From Bacillus sp. B1-b2 (GTDB taxonomy: Bacteria > Bacillota > Bacilli > Bacillales > Cytobacillaceae), in assembly GCF_009183415.1 (NCBI RefSeq), contig NZ_WEHU01000019.1, positions 1-64,000 on the forward strand: a DNA stretch of 64,000 bases, read 5' to 3'. The notes beneath the pieces were generated by a model. It was not told the origin of the DNA and did no database searches. It was given only the letters and a program-made list of their open reading frames with translations. Positions 19,369-29,398 of this stretch are shown here, in pieces. The first letter of the stretch is position 1. Every line of letters begins with the position of its first letter. Both the position numbers and the translations under genes were made by a program.

Positions 19369-19836
19369 TTATGCATTATATTTACTTTCAGTCTCATCAA
19401 AAGCACGCTTTGTTTCTTCTAGCTTTTGTTGAATTTCATCCATTTCCTTATTCGTTAAACTAATACCAGTATTTTGTTTCTCACTTACTTCTTCTGACGA
19501 ATGATTAGCTGAAGGAATATTTGTAACAGTACTTTTTACTTTATCTTTTAAATCAACCGATGATTGTGTCACAGCATGACTAAGTTGTTCTGTTTTATCT
19601 TTCGCAATAGAGATAAATTCATTTCCTCTATCTTTCACAGATCCTGTTAATTCTACTCCCTTTTGCTTTAAAACACTTGCATGATCATTTAAGTCATGTA
19701 GAAGCTCTTTACCAGGCTTCGGCGCTAGAAAAAGGGCAGTCGCTGCTCCCACAACTCCACCTATAATTGCTCCTAAAACAAAATCCTTAGAACTTGAATT
19801 ATTTTGAGAATGAATAACCTCTTGTTCTCTTTTCAT
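19369..19836 (-). CDS. ytxH: YtxH-family membrane/stress protein
   Basis: A 155-residue protein with the YtxH domain: one glycine-rich N-terminal transmembrane segment (about 19-40, 'FVLGAIIGGVVGAATALFLA' followed by 'PKPGKELL') and a long hydrophilic amphipathic helix region rich in Lys/Asp/Ser resembling stress-protective coiled coil. The biochemical role is unknown. In B. subtilis the ytxGHJ genes respond to general stress and stationary phase. Here it lies 26 bases from both ytxJ and ytxG, so co-transcription is likely. GGAGGG precedes the ATG. Confidence 0.9.
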   Translation of the reverse strand: MKREQEVIHSQNNSSSKDFVLGAIIGGVVGAATALFLAPKPGKELLHDLNDHASVLKQKGVELTGSVKDRGNEFISIAKDKTEQLSHAVTQSSVDLKDKVKSTVTNIPSANHSSEEVSEKQNTGISLTNKEMDEIQQKLEETKRAFDETESKYNA

Positions 19837-19861
19837 AAAAAATCCCTCCAGATATTTTAGT

Positions 19862-20296
19862 TTAGCCTCTTACTTTTGCTTGTTCCTTCTTTCTATTTGC
19901 CCACTGATCTCTAATACTCATAAAGATTTTGCTATATTGAACAACTTGAGCAATTTTATCCTGATTCTTTACAAGAGAACTCTCTACATTTTGAGAAACG
20001 GACTGGATAGAATCGTTAAAACCTTGAATACTTGTACCAACACCTTTAACTGCATCTACAACTGTATTAAGGCTTTCCGATTTAGTTTGAATATCTGTTG
20101 CCAAATCATTTGTTTTTTGTAAAAGAATAGTTGTCTCACGAGTTACTCCATCCAACTGCTTTTCTAAGCCAACTAGCGTCTTAGAGACACTATCTAACGT
20201 AATATGTAGTGATTTTAATGTTTTCGCTAAATATAAAACCAGAATAGTAAATGCGATTGCAATTAAAGCTACACTCCAATATAAAACACTAATCAT
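19862..20296 (-). CDS. ytxG: DUF948 protein YtxG
   Basis: A 144-residue protein with an N-terminal transmembrane helix ('LYWSVALIAIAFTILVLYLA', residues 4-23) and a cytoplasmic coiled-coil-like DUF948 region. The function is unknown. I choose the ATG at 20296, eight bases after a strong GGAGGTG. Upstream in-frame ATGs lack a ribosome site. It is the first gene of the ytxGHJ operon, downstream of a TTGTTT-N17-TATAAT promoter. Confidence 0.88.
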   Translation of the reverse strand: MISVLYWSVALIAIAFTILVLYLAKTLKSLHITLDSVSKTLVGLEKQLDGVTRETTILLQKTNDLATDIQTKSESLNTVVDAVKGVGTSIQGFNDSIQSVSQNVESSLVKNQDKIAQVVQYSKIFMSIRDQWANRKKEQAKVRG

Positions 20297-20360
20297 CGTA
20301 CACGCACCTCCGCTTTTTATTCCTTTTTCCCAACTCAGTAGCTGATGAAACCTAATATCC

Positions 20361-20389
20361 ATTATAATTGGAAAAACATTTAGAAACAA
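20361..20389 (-). promoter_or_regulatory. Sigma-A promoter of the ytxGHJ operon
   Basis: Minus strand TTGTTT (20384-20389), 17-base spacer, TATAAT (20361-20366). I did not see a clean sigma-B pair, which in B. subtilis also drives this operon. Confidence 0.6.
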
Positions 20390-20550
20390 ATGATTGAATA
20401 ACTTCCCCCTTATCTATTATCACTTTTGCACATTTCACTTAAAAAAGAACAAAATTCAGCATATCTTATCCTAATATTTAAGAAAATTCATTTTTCGGGT
20501 ACAATAGATAAGGATATTCTTTTGAATGAATACAACTATTGGAGGTACAT

Positions 20551-21666
20551 ATGAAAGATCCACGTATTGATCAGCTAGCCAAAAATTTAATTAATTATTC
20601 TATTCGTCTCCAAAAAGGCGAAAAAGTTCTGATTGAAAACTTCGGTCTTCAAAAAGAACTAGTTAAAGCACTAGTAAGAGAAGCATATGCTGTTGGAGGC
20701 TACCCTTTTGTTTCACTAAAGGATAATGATGTTAACCGTTCTCTTTTATTAGGTGCTAATGAAGAACAATACTCTATGATGGCTGAATTTGAAGCAAATG
20801 TCATGAGTAAAATGGATGCTTATATCGGATTACGTGCAGGGGATAATATTAATGAACTTGCGGATGTTCCTGCTGAGAAAATGAAAATTGAAGGATCAAC
20901 AGTAGGCAAGAAAGTACACAGAGACATTCGTGTGCCAAAAACTAGATGGGTTGTTCTTCGCTATCCAAGTGCTTCTATGGCACAGTTAGCAAAAATGAGT
21001 ACAGATGCATTTGAAGACTTTTACTTCAATGTATGTAATTTAGATTATGGAAAAATGGACAAAGCAATGGATAATCTAGTAGAGCTCATGAATCGCACAG
21101 ATAAAGTTCACATTATAGGACCTGGTACAGATTTAAGCTTCTCTATTAAAGATATTCCTGCTATCAAATGTTCAGGACAGATGAATATACCTGATGGAGA
21201 AGTATACACAGCACCAGTACGCGATTCTGTTAATGGTACTTTAACCTATAATACACCATCTCCCTACCAAGGATTTACTTTTGAAAATGTTAGCTTAACA
21301 TTCGAAAATGGAAAGATTGTCAAAGCAACAGCAAATGATACAGAACGTTTAAATAAAGTATTGGACACAGATGAAGGTGCTCGTTTTATTGGCGAATTTG
21401 CAATAGGTGTAAATCCATATATTCTACACCCTATGCAAGATATTCTTTTTGATGAGAAAATAGATGGAAGCTTCCATTTCACACCAGGTCAATGCTATGA
21501 TGAAGCATTTAATGGAAACCATTCTAATATTCATTGGGATATGGTAAATATTCAAAGACCAGATTACGGCGGTGGAGAAATATACTTTGATGATGTGTTA
21601 ATTCGAAAAGACGGACTGTTTGTATTAGAAGAACTATATTCTTTAAATCCAGACAACCTAAAATAA
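20551..21666 (+). CDS. M29-family aminopeptidase (AmpS/PepS-like)
   Basis: A cytosolic metallo-aminopeptidase of 371 residues. M29 enzymes remove N-terminal residues from peptides with a two-metal centre. Visible family features: 'RAGDNINELADVP', 'GEVYTAPVRDSVNG', 'GARFIGEFAIGVNP', 'DEKIDGSFHF' and the ligand-bearing C-terminal 'SNIHWDMV...GGGEIYFDD' region. It is a little shorter than AmpS/PepS of about 410 residues. I choose the ATG at 20551 (MKDPRIDQLA), with GGAGG seven bases upstream. The gene is divergent from ytxG and convergent with murC. Confidence 0.9.
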   Translation: MKDPRIDQLAKNLINYSIRLQKGEKVLIENFGLQKELVKALVREAYAVGGYPFVSLKDNDVNRSLLLGANEEQYSMMAEFEANVMSKMDAYIGLRAGDNINELADVPAEKMKIEGSTVGKKVHRDIRVPKTRWVVLRYPSASMAQLAKMSTDAFEDFYFNVCNLDYGKMDKAMDNLVELMNRTDKVHIIGPGTDLSFSIKDIPAIKCSGQMNIPDGEVYTAPVRDSVNGTLTYNTPSPYQGFTFENVSLTFENGKIVKATANDTERLNKVLDTDEGARFIGEFAIGVNPYILHPMQDILFDEKIDGSFHFTPGQCYDEAFNGNHSNIHWDMVNIQRPDYGGGEIYFDDVLIRKDGLFVLEELYSLNPDNLK

Positions 21667-21695
21667 TAAATTCCCATTACAATTAGCTTCATATA

Positions 21696-21744
21696 AAAAG
21701 CTGTAAGCTACACTCATAAAGAAAGGAGCAGCTTACAGCTTTTA
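21696..21744. terminator. Terminator between the aminopeptidase gene and murC
   Basis: AAAAGCTGTAAGCT (21696-21709) pairs with AGCTTACAGCTTTT (21729-21742). A-run and T-run on the two sides allow use by both convergent genes. Confidence 0.85.
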
Positions 21745-21771
21745 TTAGGATTTCTATATAGAAGTCCTTTT

Positions 21772-23073
21772 TTATTGTTTTAAAGATGCCTCATAAGCAC
21801 TTTGAAATTTTTGAATATCTCCAGCACCCATAAAAAGAATAACACTATCTTTGTGTTCTTTAAGAGAAGCAATACTTTCTTCCGTAACAATTTTACTACC
21901 TGGAATTTTCTCCGCAAGGTCTTCAATGCTTAACTTTCCATGATTCTCCCTGGCTGATCCAAAGATTTCGCATAAATAGGCTGAATCAGCAAGATTTAAA
22001 CTATCTGCGAATTCTTGAAGAAATGTTTGCGTACGTGAAAAAGTATGTGGCTGAAATACAGCAACAATTTCTCTTTCAGGGTATTTTTGACGTGCCGCTT
22101 CAACAGTTGCCTTTATTTCGGTAGGATGATGCGCATAGTCATCTATAATAACTTGTGATCCTATGGATTTCTCGGAAAACCGTCTTTTTACACCTTCAAA
22201 CGTCAACAGATTTTCCTTAACAATCTCTGCATCTAATTCTTCATAATGACTCAATGCAATGACAGATAATGCATTTAATATGTTATGATTTCCATATGAT
22301 GGAATAGAAAATGTATCATAGTAGGTATTACGAACATATACTTCAAAGGTTGTTCCTTCTGTTGTTTTTTCTACATTTCTAGCTTGGAAATCATTCTCAT
22401 CATCAAATCCGTAGAAAACAACTGGAACTTTTGCTTGAATTTTTTGTAAATGTTCATCATCCCCACAAGCAAATATCCCTTTGTTCACTTGCCATGCCAT
22501 TTCTTGGAATGCTTGAAAAACATCCTCCACATTTGCGAAATAATCTGGGTGATCAAAATCAATATTTGTCATAATAGCATAATCCGGGAAATAGGAAAGA
22601 AAATGTCTTCTATATTCACAAGCCTCGAATGCAAAATATTCTGCTTCTGCAACGCCTCTTCCTGTTCCATCTCCTATTAGATAGGCTGTTGGTTTTGCCG
22701 CTTTTATAACATGAGAAAGCAAACCAGTTGTGGAAGTTTTACCATGTGCCCCAGTAACTGCGATACTTGTAAATTGTTTCATAAAGTCTCCCAGAAAACG
22801 ATGATAACGTACTACAGGTAAACCTAATTTCATCGCTTCCTGAACTTCCTCATGCGTATCTGGAAATGCATTTCCTAGTATAATATTCATCCCTGGTTTA
22901 ATGTTTTCTTTTTGAAATGGGAGGATTTCAATACCGGATTGCTCTAAAGCAACTTGCGTAAAAAATCTTTTATCCACATCTGATCCTTGAACTTGTAAAC
23001 CCATATCATGTAAAATTTGTGCTAATGCACTCATGCCCGACCCTTTTATACCTACGAAGTGGTAAATAGTCAT
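21772..23073 (-). CDS. murC: UDP-N-acetylmuramate--L-alanine ligase
   Basis: Adds the first residue of the peptidoglycan stem peptide. The 433-residue product has the Mur ligase layout: N-terminal UDP-binding domain ('[18 protein letters not shown]', 3-20), central ATPase with P-loop '[12 protein letters not shown]' (about 107-118) and '[13 protein letters not shown]' of the C-terminal substrate region (about 305-317). I choose the ATG at 23073, nine bases after GGAGGTT; the upstream TTG overlaps that site. The gene is upstream-adjacent to sftA as in B. subtilis. Confidence 0.96.
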   Translation of the reverse strand: MTIYHFVGIKGSGMSALAQILHDMGLQVQGSDVDKRFFTQVALEQSGIEILPFQKENIKPGMNIILGNAFPDTHEEVQEAMKLGLPVVRYHRFLGDFMKQFTSIAVTGAHGKTSTTGLLSHVIKAAKPTAYLIGDGTGRGVAEAEYFAFEACEYRRHFLSYFPDYAIMTNIDFDHPDYFANVEDVFQAFQEMAWQVNKGIFACGDDEHLQKIQAKVPVVFYGFDDENDFQARNVEKTTEGTTFEVYVRNTYYDTFSIPSYGNHNILNALSVIALSHYEELDAEIVKENLLTFEGVKRRFSEKSIGSQVIIDDYAHHPTEIKATVEAARQKYPEREIVAVFQPHTFSRTQTFLQEFADSLNLADSAYLCEIFGSARENHGKLSIEDLAEKIPGSKIVTEESIASLKEHKDSVILFMGAGDIQKFQSAYEASLKQ

Positions 23074-23301
23074 ATAAAGAACCTCCAACTATCGTATATC
23101 TTTTAACAGTATATGATATCTTCCTTAATTTTGCTCATTGCATTTTATGTATGCAATAAACATCACTTTTTACGTTTAATAACGAATTTCCATGGTTACT
23201 ATTTTTACCTTTTAAACTCACATTAAATCATTATATCATCTTTTATTAGGAAAGACTATGCTCCAATTACTTTCCAATGTATGACAGAAACAATAAATAT
23301 A

Positions 23302-25803
23302 TCATTCATTTTCTTGTAATTGTAATAAGTCATTTTCGCTAATAAAAACTTCTCTCGGTTTTGTTCCTCTTGCTTCTGAAATATATCCTTGTTTCTCCAT
23401 CATATCCATGAGTCTTGCTGCACGGTTATACCCTATTTTAAAGTTTCTTTGAAGACTGGAAGTAGAAGCACCGCCTTGCTCAATAACAAATTCACAGGCT
23501 TCAAAAAACAATTCATCTTCTTCTTCAGAAGTTTGTACTTTTTTTAGAATCTCTTCTTGTTCAAATAGGTATTCAGGTGTTCGCTCTTTCCTTACATGTG
23601 CTACCACTAAGTCTATCTCTTCGTCTGCAACAAAGGTTCCTTGCAATCGAACTGGCTTTGATGTTCCATTTTCTAAAAATAGCATGTCACCTTTGCCTAG
23701 TAGCTTTTCTGCTCCACTCATATCAATGACCGTTCTAGAATCAATTTGAGAGGAGACAGAGAAAGCAATTCTTGTTGGTACATTTGCTTTTATTAAACCA
23801 GTAATAACATCAACAGAAGGGCGCTGTGTAGCAATTAATAGATGAATACCACATGCCCTTGCTTTTTGTGCAATTCGACTGATAGCCTCTTCCACATCCG
23901 CAGGAGCCATCATCATTAAATCTGCTAACTCATCTATAATAATGACAAGGTACGGTAGTTTATGACTATACCTTTTATGGTCTTCTGCCAACTGGTTATA
24001 TTTAGTTATGTCTCTAGCACCAGCATGTGCTAATAATTCATATCTTCTTTCCATTTCTTCTACAGCCCATTTTAATGCTGCTGTAGCTGTCTTTACGTCT
24101 GTAATAACAGGACTAGCTAAATGAGGAATATAATTATAAGGTGCAAGTTCTACCATTTTAGGATCAATTAGTAGAAGCTTTAACTCCTCTGGATTTGCCT
24201 TGTATAAAAGACTAACTAGCATTGTATTAATACACACACTTTTACCAGAACCCGTTGCACCCGCAATTAAACCATGCGGCATCTTCCTTAAATCTGTTAC
24301 GATTGGTTTACCAGATATATCCAAACCCATTGCTACAGTTAATGGAGAAGTAGACTCCATAAATTCTGGACTTTCTAGAATCTCTCGCAATAACACTGGT
24401 CTACTTGCTTGATTTGGTACTTCTATTCCTACTGTATGTTTACCAGGTATAGGTGCCTCAATTCGAATGTCCTTAGCAGCTAAGCTTAATTTAAGATCGT
24501 CTGTTAAATTTGTTATCTTACTTACCTTTACTCCTGGTTCAGGCTGCACTTCATATCTAGTCACAGAAGGCCCCTGTGTCACATTTACTACTTTTGCATG
24601 CACATTGAAGTTAATGAATGTATCATTTAATAGAGCTGTTTGTTCATCAATCCAATGATCGTTTTCACTTACCATGATTGGCGGGTGTAACAAACGAATA
24701 TCTGGAAATGCATAATATGGAACATCAGCTAGTTCATCCTGCTGCTCATCATTATTACGATAGTCCACTATCTCTTCTTCCAAATTTACGGTAGGGATTC
24801 GGTCTGACTTTTGATGCCCCTTGTTTGCAAGTGACTGGCGATCTTTATGTAGCATGAGTACATTAAATGGTAAAGGTCCTCTTTTTCTTGAAGCTTGATT
24901 ATCCGCCTCTTTGTTGCTATCACCAAATAACGGGATTTCCTCCTCTGTTTCTTGCTCTGTTTCTTCCATCGTTTCTATGTCTATTTCTTCTGTTTCTGCT
25001 ATTGTTTCGGTCGGATAAATCTTAACAGAAGCCTCCTGTACATCTTCATCTGTATTATTAAAAGGCTGTATTATCGCTTCTATTAAAAGACTTTCTGAAT
25101 GAAAAGCTACCATTTCCTCCTCCAGAGAACTGGTTTCTTCGTTCTTTATAAAATCGCTTATTTCTGTTGGCTCTTCCATTCCCTTTTCCAACTCAATAGA
25201 ATGCATACTCTTTTGCAAGCTTTCATGAACAACAAACTCTTCTGATACCTCAGGAATTAATAAATCCCGTTTTTCAGGTTTAGGTATTATGGTAGAAGTA
25301 ACAGTAGGATCTTTCATTTCATAAGAAGATTCTTCTTGTAATTCTTTCGGATCTAATTCTTTCGATTCGTTTGCTAATTTCGGACGATTATAGCCGTATA
25401 TTGGTGATATTGTTTCAGAAGGCTTAAATGGCCGTTTAGATTTGTATGTATGATCAGGTGGATCTATTTTTGTCGGTTTAGTCTGATTTTCTACAGAAGG
25501 TTGAGGTGGAATATTAGTGTTCCTATTTTTCTTTCTTGTCCTTCCTTCTCTAGCTTGACTTCCCTGCCCATTGTTTTGATTTTCTATTGGTGTTTCTTTC
25601 TTATCATATTCATCAGGTATTAAAGGAAAACGGAATTTACCCTTAGGATATTGGTAGATTACTTTCGATTCTACCTCTTTTCTCCATTCTTTATGTGGGT
25701 CAGATTCTTGTATGAAATCACTTTCTTGCCCTAGATGTTCAGTTTGGTTCATCTCCACTTCTTCTTTACCCATTTGCTTAAATACTTTTTTGAACCAATT
25801 CAC
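23302..25803 (-). CDS. sftA: Soluble FtsK/SpoIIIE-type DNA translocase SftA
   Basis: SftA moves chromosomal DNA away from the closing septum. The 833-residue protein has no transmembrane segment, unlike SpoIIIE. Residues 50-340 are a long, acidic, Glu/Thr/Pro-rich linker of low complexity. The motor domain starts near 370 ('YYAFPDIRLLHPP') with Walker A GATGSGKS at 515-522, Walker B 'LVIIIDELADLMMM' and the sensor 'SRTVIDMSGAEKLLGKGDML'. A C-terminal winged-helix gamma domain (about 770-833, 'GASTSSLQRNFKIGYNRAARLMDMME' in part) reads DNA orientation signals. GTG is the start. B. subtilis SftA (YtpT) is about 950 residues; the linker is shorter here. Confidence 0.93.
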   Translation of the reverse strand: MNWFKKVFKQMGKEEVEMNQTEHLGQESDFIQESDPHKEWRKEVESKVIYQYPKGKFRFPLIPDEYDKKETPIENQNNGQGSQAREGRTRKKNRNTNIPPQPSVENQTKPTKIDPPDHTYKSKRPFKPSETISPIYGYNRPKLANESKELDPKELQEESSYEMKDPTVTSTIIPKPEKRDLLIPEVSEEFVVHESLQKSMHSIELEKGMEEPTEISDFIKNEETSSLEEEMVAFHSESLLIEAIIQPFNNTDEDVQEASVKIYPTETIAETEEIDIETMEETEQETEEEIPLFGDSNKEADNQASRKRGPLPFNVLMLHKDRQSLANKGHQKSDRIPTVNLEEEIVDYRNNDEQQDELADVPYYAFPDIRLLHPPIMVSENDHWIDEQTALLNDTFINFNVHAKVVNVTQGPSVTRYEVQPEPGVKVSKITNLTDDLKLSLAAKDIRIEAPIPGKHTVGIEVPNQASRPVLLREILESPEFMESTSPLTVAMGLDISGKPIVTDLRKMPHGLIAGATGSGKSVCINTMLVSLLYKANPEELKLLLIDPKMVELAPYNYIPHLASPVITDVKTATAALKWAVEEMERRYELLAHAGARDITKYNQLAEDHKRYSHKLPYLVIIIDELADLMMMAPADVEEAISRIAQKARACGIHLLIATQRPSVDVITGLIKANVPTRIAFSVSSQIDSRTVIDMSGAEKLLGKGDMLFLENGTSKPVRLQGTFVADEEIDLVVAHVRKERTPEYLFEQEEILKKVQTSEEEDELFFEACEFVIEQGGASTSSLQRNFKIGYNRAARLMDMMEKQGYISEARGTKPREVFISENDLLQLQENE

Positions 25804-25915
25804 AATCTATCACTCTTTCTTTCCAATCTCTATCTTATTTTAACAGTAAATAAAAGAATTTCGAGAATTATTTTATAAACTATTCCTGCATACCCGTTTT
25901 TAAAGGAAATGAAAC

Positions 25916-25950
25916 AAAAAAAGAGAAACTCTAATGAGAGAAACTCTTTC
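25916..25950 (-). terminator. Probable terminator of ytpQ
   Basis: AAAGAG...CTCTTT stem made of two copies of AGAGAAACTCT, followed on the minus strand by seven or more Ts. The repeated unit is itself a small hairpin. Confidence 0.6.
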
Positions 25951-26065
25951 CTCCTACTAAGCAACTCTTTATATTTGGTACATTGTAATATAAATATATC
26001 TCAATTAAATGTCAGCTATAAGATATTATCATGACGTTTGTATTTCTAGAATAATAGATAACACA

Positions 26066-26872
26066 TTATTTCTCGCGCTTTTTGTTTTTACCTAAAATAA
26101 ATATTGGCTCTAGCTGACCTTCTTCATATAGAAAAGATAACGCGGTTATTGGTACTCTTCCGCTAGCAAAGAAGCTCATTGTCATTTGTGCTAGAATATC
26201 ATAGCCTGTCTCGTTTACCACATCTGCAATAATTAATACATCTTGATGCGGCACTGCTACTGCCATTGTTCCTTCCAAACTCTCATTCATATTTTTTAAG
26301 AAGTTATCATTTAGCACTCTACTTGCATCATACCCATCATTACTATTTAGAAAGTAGAAGGTATTTCCTGCGACACTATCCTTCTTCATACTGGTTGAAA
26401 GTGATCTAACATTAAACAAAGCCATTTCTTTTATTATTTGAGGAGTCCAATTCTCTTGCTGCATTATTTTTTCGTCAATAAGACGATAGGTATTTCCTAA
26501 GTCTAATGCAAAATATATTCTCGTTTCCGCAGTATGATCTTCTGTAATAAAAGGAATCTCTTCATTAGACGCTATAGGAAAAGAAGTTGAACGGATAACT
26601 GGATATATTTTGTTCGACTCTGCCTCAATGGAACAATCTTTATCGATCGCTTTTAGGCCTTCCTCTATATAGTAAACCATTTCATCTATTGCTTTTTCCT
26701 TTTCATTCTCCCATCTCGCAATTATACCTGGTAACGTAATGGTGACTCCCTTTTTTGTTTGTTTACTCTCAATTCTTAATTGATCTTTTTTCTTGTCAAA
26801 TGTAAACGAACGATCTTCATTACTAAGGCGTTTTACCAGAATATCTTTCATTTGCTTACTATCCATTTTCAT
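26066..26872 (-). CDS. ytpQ: DUF1444 protein YtpQ
   Basis: A 268-residue soluble protein of unknown function with the DUF1444 layout: N-terminal '[19 protein letters not shown]', a '[15 protein letters not shown]' segment, then '[15 protein letters not shown]' and a C-terminal '[17 protein letters not shown]'. It lies between sftA and ytpP as in B. subtilis. The ATG at 26872 follows AAGGGAAGTG. No catalytic motif is evident to me. Confidence 0.88.
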   Translation of the reverse strand: MKMDSKQMKDILVKRLSNEDRSFTFDKKKDQLRIESKQTKKGVTITLPGIIARWENEKEKAIDEMVYYIEEGLKAIDKDCSIEAESNKIYPVIRSTSFPIASNEEIPFITEDHTAETRIYFALDLGNTYRLIDEKIMQQENWTPQIIKEMALFNVRSLSTSMKKDSVAGNTFYFLNSNDGYDASRVLNDNFLKNMNESLEGTMAVAVPHQDVLIIADVVNETGYDILAQMTMSFFASGRVPITALSFLYEEGQLEPIFILGKNKKREK

Positions 26873-26972
26873 GATTTCACTTCCCTTACTCTTGGTTGGT
26901 TTCGTTCAAGTCCAAGACTACTTTCTTATTATACCGATATCTTGCTTTAATACAAAACAGAATGACATAAGT

Positions 26973-27041
26973 AAAAAAGGCTATCGCCTAAAAAGGGGGA
27001 GCAAAACTCCACAACCTTTATTTTGGAGATAACCTTTTTAC
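26973..27041 (-). terminator. Terminator of ytpP
   Basis: Minus-strand AAAAAGGTTATC pairs with GATAGCCTTTTTT around an internal GGAG/CTCC hairpin, then a T-run. Placed directly after the ytpP stop codon. Confidence 0.75.
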
Positions 27042-27043
27042 TT

Positions 27044-27358
27044 TCATAGTCCATCGATAAATTGTTCGATTTCCTCTTGTGTTTTACGATCCTTGCTAAC
27101 AAACCTGCCTAGTTCTACTCCATTCTCAAATCCTATAAAGCTTGGAATACCGAAAACATCTAATTCAATACAAGTATCAATAAATTTATCTCTATCCACA
27201 TGTATAAAAGTATAATTATGGTACTTTTCTTCTATCTCAGGCATAAAGGGCTCTATAAAGCGACAATCTCCACACCAATTGGCCGAGAATAAAAAGATAT
27301 GTTTTTTAGGACTGTTTTTTAATTCAGAGAACTCCTCTGTTGTTTGTAAATCTCTCAC
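27044..27358 (-). CDS. ytpP: Thioredoxin-like protein YtpP
   Basis: A 104-residue thioredoxin-fold protein. The active site is WCGDC ('SANWCGDCRFIEP', about 27-39), a CxxC in which the usual GP pair is GD. The cis-proline is in 'FGIPSFIGF'. Family members act as small disulfide reductases; the substrate is unknown. GTG start with a strong AAGGAGGGT ribosome site. It has its own terminator. Confidence 0.9.
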   Translation of the reverse strand: MRDLQTTEEFSELKNSPKKHIFLFSANWCGDCRFIEPFMPEIEEKYHNYTFIHVDRDKFIDTCIELDVFGIPSFIGFENGVELGRFVSKDRKTQEEIEQFIDGL

Positions 27359-27421
27359 TATAAACCCTCCTTAAGGAATCAGATACTTTCTTATGATAGT
27401 ATCAAAATTACCAGCTATACA

Positions 27422-27463
27422 CTAGTTATTTGCTTTTTGTTTCTCATTCATGTAGCTTTCCAT
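27422..27463 (-). CDS. Possible 13-residue micro-ORF overlapping the DUF84 stop
   Basis: The DUF84 stop and an ATG overlap as TAATG, preceded by AAGGAAG at good spacing. The frame reads MESYMNEKQKANN and then stops. Ribosomes finishing DUF84 could re-initiate here. It is too short to recognise, and may be chance. Confidence 0.2.
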   Translation of the reverse strand: MESYMNEKQKANN

Positions 27464-27981
27464 TAAACTTCCTTCTTCTTACATTCATATTGACCAATTA
27501 ATAATTCCATAACATGCTGAAACATAGAAGCTCGATTCACTCGTTGATTAGTAAAGATTCCTATTGCTCCTTCCTTATGACGAACATTTTTTTTATTAGC
27601 ATATTCATCCATAATTGGCCCGAGCTCTCTTCCAGCTGCTAATTCACGTTGCACCTCTTTTGGTAAAGGAATTCTCGCTCCACCCGCCACAAGCACCTCA
27701 CCACTTTTCAAAGCCAATGCTCCCCAATTACATAAAAACATCTCTTTATTGATTAGCTGCACTCCCCCTTCTAACCCTATTCCTATGTCACCATTTCCAG
27801 TAATTAAAGCAGCTCTTGCCCTATTAATAGCACCAGCTAACGTCTCCTCATCAGAAAACGGTTGATTACTTACACCTGAAGAAACATCCCATTCGGTAAA
27901 CTCTATTTCTGATTCCTCTTTAAATCCATTAAGTACTGCTTGGATTTTAGCTTTATTATGTGTTCCTATACAGACTCTCAT
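27463..27981 (-). CDS. DUF84 NTPase (inosine/xanthosine triphosphatase family)
   Basis: A 172-residue ITPase-superfamily protein of the YjjX/DUF84 type, which hydrolyse non-canonical purine triphosphates. Visible motifs: N-terminal 'VCIGTHNKAKIQAVLNGF', 'SDEETLAGAINRARAAL' and 'GDIGIGLEGGV', and the C-terminal 'NVRHKEGAIGIFTNQRVNR' region. The start lies only about 23 bases after a terminator-like hairpin that closes ytoP. AGGGG is the ribosome site. Confidence 0.85.
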   Translation of the reverse strand: MRVCIGTHNKAKIQAVLNGFKEESEIEFTEWDVSSGVSNQPFSDEETLAGAINRARAALITGNGDIGIGLEGGVQLINKEMFLCNWGALALKSGEVLVAGGARIPLPKEVQRELAAGRELGPIMDEYANKKNVRHKEGAIGIFTNQRVNRASMFQHVMELLIGQYECKKKEV

Positions 27982-28004
27982 TGTTATCCCCTTCTACTTT
28001 TACT

Positions 28005-28047
28005 AAAAAAGATATCTCAAAAGCTACATGTAGTTTTGAGATACCTT
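28005..28047 (-). terminator. Terminator hairpin after ytoP, just before DUF84
   Basis: GGTATCTCAAAACTACA / TGTAGCTTTTGAGATATC on the minus strand, nearly perfect, followed by six Ts. The DUF84 start codon is about 23 bases further on. Confidence 0.8.
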
Positions 28048-28053
28048 CCTATA

Positions 28054-29127
28054 TTATTGATTTTCTCTTAGGGTTTCGATCGTTGTTTTATCCGTTGTTC
28101 TTACCAATTGTGTAACTAATTCCTTAGCTGCTGCATAATCATCAATATGAATAATAGAGGCACTTGTATGAATATAGCGAGAACAAATACCGATTACAGC
28201 ACTTGGCACACCTTCGTTAGAAATGTGAACCTGCCCAGCATCTGTACCACCTGGAGAGATAAAATATTGATAAGGTATTTTGTTTGATTCTGCCGTATCT
28301 AAAATAAACTCTCTCATTCCTCGGTGTGTGACCATTGTTCGATCAAAAATACGGAGCAATGCTCCATTTCCAAGCTGACCAAATTGATTTTTATCTCCAG
28401 AAGCATCATTTGCAGGACTCGCATCTAACGCATAAAACACATCTGGTTTAATCAGATTAGCTGCTGTTCTTGCCCCTCTTAAACCTACTTCTTCTTGTAC
28501 GGTTGCACCAGAATATAATGTGTTTGGTAATTCTTCACTATGCAATTCCTTTAATAGCTCGATAGCAAGGCCACATCCATAACGATTATCCCAAGCCTTT
28601 GCCATAATTTTCTTCGGGTTAGCTAAAGGAGTAAATGGGCATATAGGAACAATTGGTTGACCAGGCTTAATTCCGATAGAAATAGCATCCTCCTTATCAT
28701 CTGCTCCAATATCAATAAGCATGTTCTTAATATCCATAGGCTTATTACGAACCGCTTCATCTAATAGATGTGGTGGAATAGATCCAATTACTCCTGTGAT
28801 TGGACCATTTTTTGTCATAATCTGTACTCTTTGAGCAAGCAGAACCTGGCTCCACCAACCGCCTAGTGGCTGAAAGCGAATCATACCATTCGCAGTAATA
28901 GATGTAACCATAAAACCAACCTCATCCATATGACCAGCTACCATTACTGTTGGGCCAGCCTCTAAACCTCGCTTTACGCCAAAAATACTGCCTAAATTAT
29001 CTTGAACAATTTCATCCGTATATAAGCTTAATTGCTCTCTCATAAATTTTCTTACATCATGCTCGTTTCCTGCTACACCTGGTAATTCTGTTAATGTACG
29101 AAATAAATCCAACGTTTGTTGTTCCAT
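28054..29127 (-). CDS. ytoP: M42-family aminopeptidase YtoP
   Basis: A 357-residue di-metal aminopeptidase of the M42 (glutamyl aminopeptidase/TET) family that trims peptides in the cytoplasm. Metal and catalytic residues are readable: '[11 protein letters not shown]' (His, Asp), '[11 protein letters not shown]' (bridging Asp), '[10 protein letters not shown]' (catalytic Glu and metal Glu), 'ALDASPAND' and '[11 protein letters not shown]' (His). GGAG ribosome site upstream of ATG. Its transcript reaches a strong hairpin before DUF84. Confidence 0.93.
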   Translation of the reverse strand: MEQQTLDLFRTLTELPGVAGNEHDVRKFMREQLSLYTDEIVQDNLGSIFGVKRGLEAGPTVMVAGHMDEVGFMVTSITANGMIRFQPLGGWWSQVLLAQRVQIMTKNGPITGVIGSIPPHLLDEAVRNKPMDIKNMLIDIGADDKEDAISIGIKPGQPIVPICPFTPLANPKKIMAKAWDNRYGCGLAIELLKELHSEELPNTLYSGATVQEEVGLRGARTAANLIKPDVFYALDASPANDASGDKNQFGQLGNGALLRIFDRTMVTHRGMREFILDTAESNKIPYQYFISPGGTDAGQVHISNEGVPSAVIGICSRYIHTSASIIHIDDYAAAKELVTQLVRTTDKTTIETLRENQ

Positions 29128-29398
29128 ATATTTAAAACTCCTTTAAAGAATATGTATTCTTGCATAATATTTATTGTACCGAAATATGTGGTTGCATACC
29201 ACTACTTTCCCTCTTGCAGATATAATAGTATTCTATTCCGACTTTTTCTAAATTAGAGAATTGGTTATAATAAAGAGAATGTATTATTTGGAAAGATGAC
29301 GTATACAGAGGAAGTTTACTCACATTTTTACAATCGTTCATTTGAGTTATTTATTCTTTGACTATAGAATGACGATTATTCAAAAGGAGCTAATGATC

